Positions 57,149-64,000 of a DNA stretch of 64,000 bases are shown here, piece after piece. The notes under the pieces are model-generated. The model made no database searches. It saw only the letters and a program-made list of their open reading frames with translations, and was not told where the DNA came from. The first letter of the stretch is position 1, and each line of letters starts with the position of its first letter. The position numbers were made by a program, and so were the translations under genes. Origin of the DNA: Sulfurimonas sp. (GTDB lineage Bacteria > Campylobacterota > Campylobacteria > Campylobacterales > Sulfurimonadaceae); contig JAQTWZ010000006.1 in NCBI GenBank assembly GCA_028689055.1, positions 1 through 64,000 on the forward strand. The letters run 5' to 3'.

Positions 57149-57806
57149 GTTTGTCCTTCATTTTGGAATATAAAAAAAGTGTAGAGAGTGTTCCTACAAT
57201 GATGCCGGCAAAAATATCACTGATAAAATGGTCGTTTGCCAAAACTCTGCTAAGAGCTAAAATAATTGCTAAAGAGAACCATAAAAGTTTATATCTAGGG
57301 AAAAACAACAAGAGATAAACCGTTACTGCGACAATGGTCGTCGTGTGCCCTGAGGGAAAAGAGGAGTAGGTTGTAGGGGATTCAGCGAGTGTCATAAAGT
57401 GGTATCGCATCTTTTCTAAAAATCCCATGTCAAAATTTTGAAATAATAAAAAGCCATATTCATCATGTCCATCCCGAAGTCCCCAAGGTCGTATGCGCGC
57501 AAAGAGCCATTTGAGAAGAAGATTGATAACTCCTGAAAAAAGATTGATGTAGAGAAGAAAAAGAAATCTCTGCTCATGAAGAGTATTTTTTTTATAATAT
57601 TTGAAAAAAATAAACCCAAAAATACCTGTAGCAATGTACCAATGAGATTCTCCCGCGATACTGATAGTATCTCCAATAGTTTCATATGTCGCAATATTGG
57701 CTAAAAAATACTCTGCGACACTTCTGTCTATAAAAAAATAACTTGCAAAAATGAGTAGAAGCATCACACCTACAAAAAGAAGAAGGCTGCGTTTTCTAAA
57801 CATCAT
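57132..57806 (-). CDS. PAP2-family membrane phosphatase
   Basis: About 224 residues with five to six membrane helices and the three PAP2 motifs: KWLFARIRP, SFPSGHTTT and SRVLANDHFISD. The start at 57806 overlaps the preceding GT39 stop as ATGA; the track start at 57830 is too early. Family members remove phosphate from lipid A, undecaprenyl diphosphate or phosphatidylglycerol phosphate. Next to GT39 and GT9 genes, a lipid A or carrier-lipid substrate is plausible. Confidence 0.9.
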   Translation of the reverse strand: MMFRKRSLLLFVGVMLLLIFASYFFIDRSVAEYFLANIATYETIGDTISIAGESHWYIATGIFGFIFFKYYKKNTLHEQRFLFLLYINLFSGVINLLLKWLFARIRPWGLRDGHDEYGFLLFQNFDMGFLEKMRYHFMTLAESPTTYSSFPSGHTTTIVAVTVYLLLFFPRYKLLWFSLAIILALSRVLANDHFISDIFAGIIVGTLSTLFLYSKMKDKLEKNS

Positions 57807-59248
57807 CGTAAACCTTGGTAGTTTGTGCATTTGACAAGCTCGATAGAGTTTACTTTTTTAGAGTTGAGGGAGATATCAAAACTCTCTAATTTCGTTGTTT
57901 TGTCACATTTTGCAAGTTCATAAATAGTTTTATGATAAAAATAAGTATTGATAAATATCAAATCTTTTCCGATTGGAGAGCTTTTTTCCCAAAAATCAAA
58001 TTGATCTTTTCTTGCATCAATAAGATAAACTTTACTTTTATTGTGCAGGTTATAATAAATTGCGCGCGATGCTACCGTCCAGTTTGTCACAGCGAGTGCC
58101 TCTTTTTGAGTGTTGTGAATATGTGTATTTGCTTTGCTCATGATCTCATTCCAGCCATAAATGTCTCGATGTACAGATTTGTACTCCGGCATAGGCGTAA
58201 ACTTAAATGCAAGTTCACCGTAAGCATAAAGAGTGACAAAAATACCAAAACCAACGATAAATGAGAGATAGACCTGTGCAGGTTTTCTCGATGCGAGTAA
58301 AAGATAATAACTTCCAAGAGGGATAAAAAGCATATAAAAAAGAGCACTCCAATGCGGAAGAGCCGTTTTATAAAGAGAGGCAAAACTAAAAAACATAAAA
58401 AGAACAAGACCAAAAAGTGCAGTGAGAAAAAGCGTATCATTTTCACTATGCAGAGCCTTATAAAGCCCAAAAAACGCAAGTGGAAATAAAAAAGGATTAT
58501 AAGCCCCAAATTGTGCAGCCAAAGAGCTTAAAAACGCAGTTGCGTTTATGCCGCTTTCGCCTACAACATGATCACTTTGATAAGCAAAACTTGCCCAGTC
58601 ATTTTGGATATTCCAAAGAATAACAGGTGAGATAATGATAAGTCCCAACATGAGCGCAGGAATAATCGCAGGGCTAGATAAAAGGTCATATCTCTGTTTG
58701 ATAAAAAAGTACAAAATTATAGGAACGAGAAACAAGACGGCTGTATATTTTGACAAACCTGCGAGTCCAAGAAGCAGAGCCAAAAAGAGCCACATCCACA
58801 AAGAGTTGTTTTTTTCTATGGCGATAACGGTGAAAATAATAGGCAAAACGAGTAAAAAGAGAAGTGTATCAGGTAGAAGCATCAAAAAAAGTGCATTAAA
58901 TAAAAACGAAGCATGCAAAGCTAAGACACCCATGAGTGCGAAGGAAGCATTTTTTGATGCATCGTAGATAAGTTTATAGATGAAAAAAGGTACGATAAAA
59001 CCTATAAGAATCGCCCACACACGTGCCGAAAGCTCACTCACGCCTAGAAGATAAATAGCACCGTATTGCATCCAACCAACCAAAGGCGGATGGTCAAAAT
59101 AGCTCAAATCAAGGTGTAAACCATATAAAACATAGTGTGCTTCATCCACTCCAAGCGCCACAAAGGGAGCGATAACTATTCTAAGAATAGCTACCAAAGT
59201 GATGAAATATAAAAAAAGTCTATACTCTGGATATGTTAAGTTCATCAA
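57803..59248 (-). CDS. GT39-family membrane glycosyltransferase
   Basis: 481 residues with about 10-12 membrane helices, similar in plan to ArnT and protein O-mannosyltransferases. The first periplasmic loop has the acidic VDEAHYVLYG and YFDHPPLVGW, the catalytic/metal region of GT39/GT83 enzymes. It would transfer a sugar from a polyprenyl phosphate donor to lipid A or a protein in the periplasm. It overlaps the GT9 gene by 29 bases. A second, divergent relative is at 61432. Confidence 0.88.
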   Translation of the reverse strand: MMNLTYPEYRLFLYFITLVAILRIVIAPFVALGVDEAHYVLYGLHLDLSYFDHPPLVGWMQYGAIYLLGVSELSARVWAILIGFIVPFFIYKLIYDASKNASFALMGVLALHASFLFNALFLMLLPDTLLFLLVLPIIFTVIAIEKNNSLWMWLFLALLLGLAGLSKYTAVLFLVPIILYFFIKQRYDLLSSPAIIPALMLGLIIISPVILWNIQNDWASFAYQSDHVVGESGINATAFLSSLAAQFGAYNPFLFPLAFFGLYKALHSENDTLFLTALFGLVLFMFFSFASLYKTALPHWSALFYMLFIPLGSYYLLLASRKPAQVYLSFIVGFGIFVTLYAYGELAFKFTPMPEYKSVHRDIYGWNEIMSKANTHIHNTQKEALAVTNWTVASRAIYYNLHNKSKVYLIDARKDQFDFWEKSSPIGKDLIFINTYFYHKTIYELAKCDKTTKLESFDISLNSKKVNSIELVKCTNYQGLR

Positions 59249-60452
59249 GTTTAAAGCGAAGCGTGTTAAATACCCAATCAGGTGTGATAATCTGGATACA
59301 TTGGTTGTCAGAACATGGCGTTTTTCTATGGTTGGATGCGCTTACGCACGGACTACAAGCCATACCTGCATAGATAGGAGTAGTCGGTCCAAGAGAACTG
59401 TAAAGAGCAGGTGTCTCAGGTCCAAAGATAACAAAGGTATGCATATCCGTGATAGATGCAAAGTGCGCTGGACCTGAGTCATTTGTAAGCATAAAAGCAC
59501 TTACGCTGTAGAGCGCGGGGAGCTGTAAAAACTTTACTCCTCCTGCAAAATTGATACAGCGTTTGTCATTTACATAATTAGCCAACATACCTGCACCTTC
59601 TTTTTCAGCGGGAGCGCCTGTGAGTAAAACGATAGCATTTTCATTATATACTAAAATCTTTTTGATAACATCACCATAGTTTTCTCTTTTCCAGCGACGC
59701 TGAGGAAGGAGGTCGGAAGCATTGGAATTTACGAGAATGATAGGGTTTTTTTCTCTATCAAAACCTTCGTACATCGTAGCAATAACATCCAAAACATCGA
59801 GTTTATCATCTTCTTCGATCTGCGCTTTTGCTATCATTATCTCCGAATCAGGAATAACTCTTTTTGTATGTGGTAACTCTTCCTTGTCGTTGAGAAGTGC
59901 ATCTACGAGTGAGATAAAGTTTTTGGCGATATGCTGGTGTGCATTGTAGGCAACTTTGCGGGTCAAAAAGTCTCCTCTGTAGAGTCCTTCATTGTGAAAC
60001 GCATGAAATCCTACACGGTTTACAGCACCACAGGCAGCAGTTAAAAGTGCTGTAAATCGGGAGAAAAGCTCTAAGTCTATCACAGAGTCTATCTCGTTTT
60101 TACGGCACCATTTTAAGAAGTTAAATGCACTTGTAGCAAGGTTGACGATAGAACTTTCATCTATGCAAAAAATGTTTTCTTCTTTTACCGTTCCTAAAAG
60201 CTGGAGGGAAACTTTATTTTTTGAAAAGATAACAAAAAAGAGTTCTCCTTCGATATTTGCCTGAAGTTTTCTCATAGCAGGATCAACGATGATAGCGCTT
60301 CCCATTTCTGAGAGTTCGATAAAGAGAACATTTTTAGGTTTTACTCTTTGTTCGGGTGTAATGAGATTGACTGCTTTTTTCAGTAAAGTCCCTAAAAACG
60401 TAAGCGGAACGCCTGCATAGTGGTCAATATTTCTCATTGTATCTACATTCAT
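59220..60452 (-). CDS. GT9-family (heptosyltransferase-like) glycosyltransferase
   Basis: 410 residues with the GT-B fold. The N-terminal Rossmann part has NVLFIELSEMGSAIIVDPAM. The donor-binding half shows RRWKRENYGDVI, LLTGAPAEKEGAGM and the family motif TNDSGPAHFASI, FGPETP. There are C-terminal cysteines (CSPCVSAS, CSDNQC). Homologues add heptose to the LPS inner core in the cytoplasm; the sugar here is not certain. Part of the envelope operon. Confidence 0.87.
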   Translation of the reverse strand: MNVDTMRNIDHYAGVPLTFLGTLLKKAVNLITPEQRVKPKNVLFIELSEMGSAIIVDPAMRKLQANIEGELFFVIFSKNKVSLQLLGTVKEENIFCIDESSIVNLATSAFNFLKWCRKNEIDSVIDLELFSRFTALLTAACGAVNRVGFHAFHNEGLYRGDFLTRKVAYNAHQHIAKNFISLVDALLNDKEELPHTKRVIPDSEIMIAKAQIEEDDKLDVLDVIATMYEGFDREKNPIILVNSNASDLLPQRRWKRENYGDVIKKILVYNENAIVLLTGAPAEKEGAGMLANYVNDKRCINFAGGVKFLQLPALYSVSAFMLTNDSGPAHFASITDMHTFVIFGPETPALYSSLGPTTPIYAGMACSPCVSASNHRKTPCSDNQCIQIITPDWVFNTLRFKLDELNISRV

Positions 60453-60474
60453 TTTGTTTTTCCTTTGTTGCGTT

Positions 60475-61380
60475 TTATGTTACTTTTTTACTTTTGATCC
60501 AGAAGTACGAGCCTGGAAGTGAAGAGATGATAAGCAGTATCCCGTAGATGATACTCATAGCCAAAACCTTTGTCTGGTCTGCACCGATAAGTAAAAATAT
60601 CCCTATCATTGCTCCTTCACGTATCCCCCATCCAGCCAAAGAAATAGGGACTATCGTGAGTAAAAATACAGGAGGCACGGCGATAAGAAAAATCTGGAAA
60701 CTTAAGTGCAAATCGATACTCAAAGAGAGTCCGTACATAGTAAGAACAGAAAGAAGGTGTATCAGTACGGAGATGGCTATATGTTTTATAAGAGTTTTTC
60801 TATCAGGATAGAGAGCGTTGAGCCTTCTAGCTAATCTATGAAAAAGATCTAAAAATTTATATTTTCCTAAAAATTTGATCTTCTCAAGGTGAAAAAGTGT
60901 GATAAAACCTAGGATGCCGCCTAAAGTTATAAGGATGATAAGCAAAGAAAACTCTTTGTCAAATGTTCCAAAAAATATAATTGTAGCCAGAAGGTTGAGA
61001 ACTAAAAGTCCTACAAGTCCGACAACTCTATCGACAAAAACACCATAAAAAGAGTCTTTTTTGTCATAGCCTTTTTGTACCAGATCAACTATTTTTATAG
61101 CATCTCCGCCGATACTGCTTGGAAGCACTTGATTGAAAAAAGAGCCTTTGAAGTAGCTTTGCACATAAAATGAAAGTTTTTCTTTAAAGATAAGAAGTTG
61201 AGAGATTTTAAACCATCTATAAGCAGCTAAATAGGTACTGGCAAGCTGTAAGAGAAGTGCTAAAAGTATCCAGCCACCATGGCTTTTGTAGAGTATGGTG
61301 TAAAGTTTTTCGAAGTCTATATACTGAAATAAATAGTAAAACAGAACAATCGTAATTAAGAGTTTAATAATGTTTTTCAT
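60475..61380 (-). CDS. AglD/lysylphosphatidylglycerol synthase-type membrane protein
   Basis: 301 residues, about eight helices, of the LPG synthase TM-domain family (UPF0104). Motifs are YRWFKISQLL, LPSSIGGDAIKIVDL and SLAGWGIREGAMIG. There is no soluble aminoacyl-transfer domain, so it is not a lysyltransferase. Members act as glycolipid or lipid flippase/transferase-like proteins. It ends 22 bases before the GT9 gene. Confidence 0.85.
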   Translation of the reverse strand: MKNIIKLLITIVLFYYLFQYIDFEKLYTILYKSHGGWILLALLLQLASTYLAAYRWFKISQLLIFKEKLSFYVQSYFKGSFFNQVLPSSIGGDAIKIVDLVQKGYDKKDSFYGVFVDRVVGLVGLLVLNLLATIIFFGTFDKEFSLLIILITLGGILGFITLFHLEKIKFLGKYKFLDLFHRLARRLNALYPDRKTLIKHIAISVLIHLLSVLTMYGLSLSIDLHLSFQIFLIAVPPVFLLTIVPISLAGWGIREGAMIGIFLLIGADQTKVLAMSIIYGILLIISSLPGSYFWIKSKKVT

Positions 61381-61431
61381 CAGGTGCCATATTCTAAATT
61401 GGGTGCTATTTTATCTAAAAGTTACTAAATA

Positions 61432-62829
61432 TCAGTTTATAGCATCACTAACACGATAGATATAAAAGGTTTTATTTCCCTTTGGTCCTTTTTGTACCGT
61501 AAGGGTATCCACAAGCCGGACGTTTTTATAATTTTTTGTGAGTTCCGCTTCTTTTGCATCGCTAGTAAGCACTAAACCATTTTTGAGATAACCTATTTCT
61601 CTCCACATATCATACTGAGAAAAACGCGATGCAACTGCCAAATCTGCTTGAGGATGTCCTTTAAGATAAAACTCTAAGAGTGCGGTAATAGTTAAGTGAT
61701 CTCCATAAAAAGCGTCACCTGCTTGTGCATTTTTTTCTACAAGTGTTATAGCTTCTTTGTTCCCGTACATTCTGTCTTGAAAAATTTCCAGATAAAAAAG
61801 CAGACCAAAACGCCCGATAAGCGTAAGGAAAAGAGCAATATAAAGACCGATTTTGAAACTTTTTTGTAGCTCATGTCTGGAAATAATGTAAGCCAATAAG
61901 ATAACGGCACTTACATACGCAGGAGCTGCGTAGTTAAGTGCCATCGACTTGAAAAGACTTTTGTAGAGAAAAAAGAGGAGGGTGGTAAGTGTTACAACTG
62001 CAAGAAAAAAAAGTTTTTCCTCTTTTATATAAAGTTTGTCTTTTGCAAGATAGAAAAAAAGTAAAGCGGCAAAAACAGGAGAAAACACCATAAACTGCCC
62101 GAGGATATACTCTAAAGTGCTTGAGAGAGAAATCTTAAAACTCTCAGATGAACCGTGTTCTAGTTGAAAATGAAAACTTATCCAGTCGTTTTGATAGTTC
62201 CATAGAAGCATCGGTGATACGATAGTAAGAGCAATAATTGTAGCGGTATAAAATTTTATATTAAATAGTATGTCTCTGCGTTTAAGGAGGATAAACAAAA
62301 CAATACTGACAATAAGAAGTATAGAAGTGTATTTACTCAGCATCATAAAACCAAGCATAAAACCGGCTACAATAAAATCACTCCATTTGTTATCAAAAAG
62401 TGCTTTATAAACATAATAAAGACTTAATGTCCAAAATAAAATGAGAGGAGAATCCGGTGTCGTAATGATGTAGCCCGCATGAACAAGGATGAGACTAGAG
62501 AAAATAATCACTGCGTTTAGGGCGATATGCTCATCAAACATTTCACTGGAGAGTTTAAATATGTAAAGAGCGGCGATAGAAAATGAAAAGACATTAACCA
62601 GTCTTACACCCCACTGGGACTCTGAGATAAAGTTTGTGAGATAGATAAGATAGGCAATCATGGGTGGATGGTCGTAGTAGCCGTTTTGTAAATGATGACT
62701 CCACATCCAATAGTAAGCCTCATCCCCGTGCAGAGGTAAAAAAGCGTTGTATATGGCACTGAAAATTGCTAAAAAAAGGATGATAAAATAGGCGCTTTGT
62801 TTTGGTCTGAGAGTAAAAAAATTATACAT
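61432..62829 (-). CDS. GT39-family membrane glycosyltransferase (ArnT-like)
   Basis: 465 residues, about 11 membrane helices, with LHGDEAYYWMWS and GYYDHPPMIAYLI in the first periplasmic loop, as in the other GT39 gene at 57803. The C-terminal soluble part (from about 360) contains TLVEKNAQAGDAFYGDH. First gene of the envelope locus on the minus strand; the following AglD-type gene starts 51 bases after its stop. Two non-identical GT39 enzymes in one locus suggest two sugar additions or two acceptors. Confidence 0.88.
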   Translation of the reverse strand: MYNFFTLRPKQSAYFIILFLAIFSAIYNAFLPLHGDEAYYWMWSHHLQNGYYDHPPMIAYLIYLTNFISESQWGVRLVNVFSFSIAALYIFKLSSEMFDEHIALNAVIIFSSLILVHAGYIITTPDSPLILFWTLSLYYVYKALFDNKWSDFIVAGFMLGFMMLSKYTSILLIVSIVLFILLKRRDILFNIKFYTATIIALTIVSPMLLWNYQNDWISFHFQLEHGSSESFKISLSSTLEYILGQFMVFSPVFAALLFFYLAKDKLYIKEEKLFFLAVVTLTTLLFFLYKSLFKSMALNYAAPAYVSAVILLAYIISRHELQKSFKIGLYIALFLTLIGRFGLLFYLEIFQDRMYGNKEAITLVEKNAQAGDAFYGDHLTITALLEFYLKGHPQADLAVASRFSQYDMWREIGYLKNGLVLTSDAKEAELTKNYKNVRLVDTLTVQKGPKGNKTFYIYRVSDAIN

Positions 62830-62922
62830 ATTTAGGTGTCCAGATGATTATATTGAAAGTGAATTATACCCTTTTAGTCGGTGCAGAGTAAAAAAAATGA
62901 AGAAAATCAATCTTTTTAGTGT

Positions 62923-62951
62923 TTGACATAATATTTTTTGTGGTATTATAA
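62923..62951 (+). promoter_or_regulatory. Promoter of motA-motB
   Basis: TTGACA at 62923-62928 with TTATAA 17 bases later (62946-62951), a near-consensus sigma-70 spacing unusual for the group; TATTAT at 62944 is an alternative -10. It lies about 30 bases ahead of the motA ATG. Confidence 0.6.
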
Positions 62952-62978
62952 GCCAATTATTAATTACTAAGGTTTAGA

Positions 62979-63743
62979 ATGGATTTAGGTACAGTCATTG
63001 GTATAGTTTTAATTATGGCGCTTCTTCTTGGTGCTATGGCCATGGGCGTCGGTGTTGGTCCGTACATAGATATCCCTTCAGTTTTAATTGTTGTCGGTGG
63101 TAGTATCGGTGCGCTGATGATATCTTTTAAACCGGCACAGATGAAAGCATTTGTGAAAATTTTTATGATTGCCATTAAGCCTCCTGAAGAGGATGTGGCG
63201 GCACTTATAAAAAAACTTGTTGAGTTCGCTACAAAAGCAAGAAAAGACGGTATTTTGGCACTTGAGTCAGAAGTGAACAATGAAGAGAACCAGTTTTTGA
63301 AAAAAGGTTTATCTATGGCGATTGACGGGAGTGAACCCGATACAATCCGTGAGCTTTTAGAGATAGAGATGGAGCAGACAAGTACGCGTCACAAGATACA
63401 CGGTTCTATCTTCAACCAATGGGCAGGGCTTGCCGGGGCGATGGGAATGGTTGGTACGCTTATAGGTCTTGTTGCGATGCTTTTAAATATGGCTGACCCT
63501 TCAGCAATCGGTCCTTCCATGGCGGTTGCCCTCCTTACAACGATGTATGGTGCGATTATCGGGAATGTTTTTGGGACACCTATTTACAATATCCTCTCTA
63601 TTAGAAATGATGAAGAAACACTTGTCAAAGAGATGATACTTGCAGGTATTATGTCTATACAATCAGGTGACGCACCAAGGGTTTTGGAAGCAAAACTTCT
63701 GAGTTATCTCGCACCAAATCAACGCGTAAGCCAGTTTGAATAA
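62979..63743 (+). CDS. motA: Flagellar motor stator protein MotA (PomA-like)
   Basis: Ion-channel stator subunit that drives the flagellar motor. The 254 residues show four membrane helices: the first pair at 1-50, then NQWAGLAGAMGMVGTLIGLVAML and ALLTTMYGAIIGNVF near 145-205. The cytoplasmic loop has the charged rotor-contact region. The form resembles the sodium-driven PomA group (TYGA/GNVFGTP region). Its stop overlaps the motB ATG by one base (TAATG). Confidence 0.93.
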   Translation: MDLGTVIGIVLIMALLLGAMAMGVGVGPYIDIPSVLIVVGGSIGALMISFKPAQMKAFVKIFMIAIKPPEEDVAALIKKLVEFATKARKDGILALESEVNNEENQFLKKGLSMAIDGSEPDTIRELLEIEMEQTSTRHKIHGSIFNQWAGLAGAMGMVGTLIGLVAMLLNMADPSAIGPSMAVALLTTMYGAIIGNVFGTPIYNILSIRNDEETLVKEMILAGIMSIQSGDAPRVLEAKLLSYLAPNQRVSQFE

Positions 63744-64000
63744 TGGCTAAGAAAAAATGTCCTGAATGTCCTGAATGTCTGCCTGCGTGGCTGGCTGCGT
63801 TTGGGGATTTGATGTCTCTACTCCTTTGTTTTTTCGTTTTGCTTCTTTCTATGTCAAGTATGGACGCTAAAAAAATATCTGAGGCGATAGGTTCTCTCTC
63901 GGGTGCGATGAGCGTGCTTGAAGGCGGTACAAAAACGGAAATATCAAAACGCCGTATCCAAGAATCTACACCTATTGAGTCTCAAGATGAGACGACAGAA
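63743..64000 (+). CDS. motB: Flagellar motor stator protein MotB (PomB-like), 5' part
   Basis: The first 86 codons are in the window and the frame is still open at the edge. After a short N-terminus with CPECPEC comes PAWLAAFGDLMSLLLCFFV, the single membrane helix with the ion-binding aspartate of the PomB/MotB plug region. The OmpA-like peptidoglycan-binding domain must lie beyond the window. The helix resembles sodium-type stators. A 9-bp tandem repeat encodes the cysteine motif. Confidence 0.92.
   Translation, partial: MAKKKCPECPECLPAWLAAFGDLMSLLLCFFVLLLSMSSMDAKKISEAIGSLSGAMSVLEGGTKTEISKRRIQESTPIESQDETTE

Noticed and set aside
4058-63800. The AAACGCA motif as a strand-oriented replication or segregation signal (KOPS- or Chi-like).
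   Set aside because: Copies occur in both orientations throughout, often both within a few hundred bases. No orientation skew is visible in this window.

Overview
The window looks like a chromosomal segment of a Campylobacterota (Epsilonproteobacteria) genome, most probably a Sulfurimonas- or Sulfuricurvum-like free-living chemolithotroph. This is inferred from the AT-rich coding style, the gene order pheS-pheT-aroA-ispH-rpsA-(small membrane protein)-serA, the coaX-hisG pair, the coaBC-hyp-uppS-prepilin peptidase-LptF/G-truA operon, the pdxJ-pdxA pair, a short-form HisG and a PomA/PomB-like stator. No search was run. No tRNA, rRNA or CRISPR array was seen. No gene-free stretch exceeds about 300 bases.

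Layout. 1-757: decayed insertion-sequence material (tail of an IS5-like transposase, an IS21-type istB without its Walker A, and two same-direction 33-bp end-like repeats). 801-10607: a HIT protein, then the housekeeping run pheS-pheT-aroA-ispH-rpsA-hyp-serA with overlapping genes. 9609-24058: a 7,225-bp perfect tandem duplication whose unit holds the 3' part of serA, an outer-membrane porin, an RND efflux pump split into two genes, its membrane fusion protein and the 3' part of its TolC-like gene. The left copy has the intact serA and the right copy the intact tolC. The junction at 16833/16834 makes two chimeric ORFs, one per strand. 25051-30417: DUF4395 protein, coaX, hisG, a methyltransferase, small proteins, a nitroreductase and a membrane phosphoesterase.

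30515-41254: the most unusual locus. Two convergent operons encode a transglutaminase-amidoligase (DUF2126) fusion, a circularly permuted ATP-grasp/alpha-E fusion, a second transglutaminase, an M14-type deacylase, a related protein without zinc ligands, a stand-alone alpha-E protein and a second circularly permuted ATP-grasp. Together they look like an uncharacterised peptide- or amide-building and -trimming pathway.

41465-54509: di-haem cytochrome c peroxidase behind AT-rich palindromic operators, pdxA-pdxJ-plsC, a YyaL-type thioredoxin-domain protein, an NlpC/P60 lipoprotein, a double CDGSH protein, the coaBC-to-truA operon and an HDOD protein. 54537-62829: a minus-strand envelope locus (two GT39 transferases, an AglD-type membrane protein, a GT9 heptosyltransferase, a PAP2 phosphatase, a purple-acid-phosphatase-like enzyme, glmU). 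62979-64000: motA and the start of motB.

A window-wide signal not explained by any gene is the heptamer AAACGCA/TGCGTTT. I counted roughly 100 copies by eye where about 8-10 are expected by chance. Copies lie on both strands and are usually extended to AAACGCAG/CTGCGTTT.
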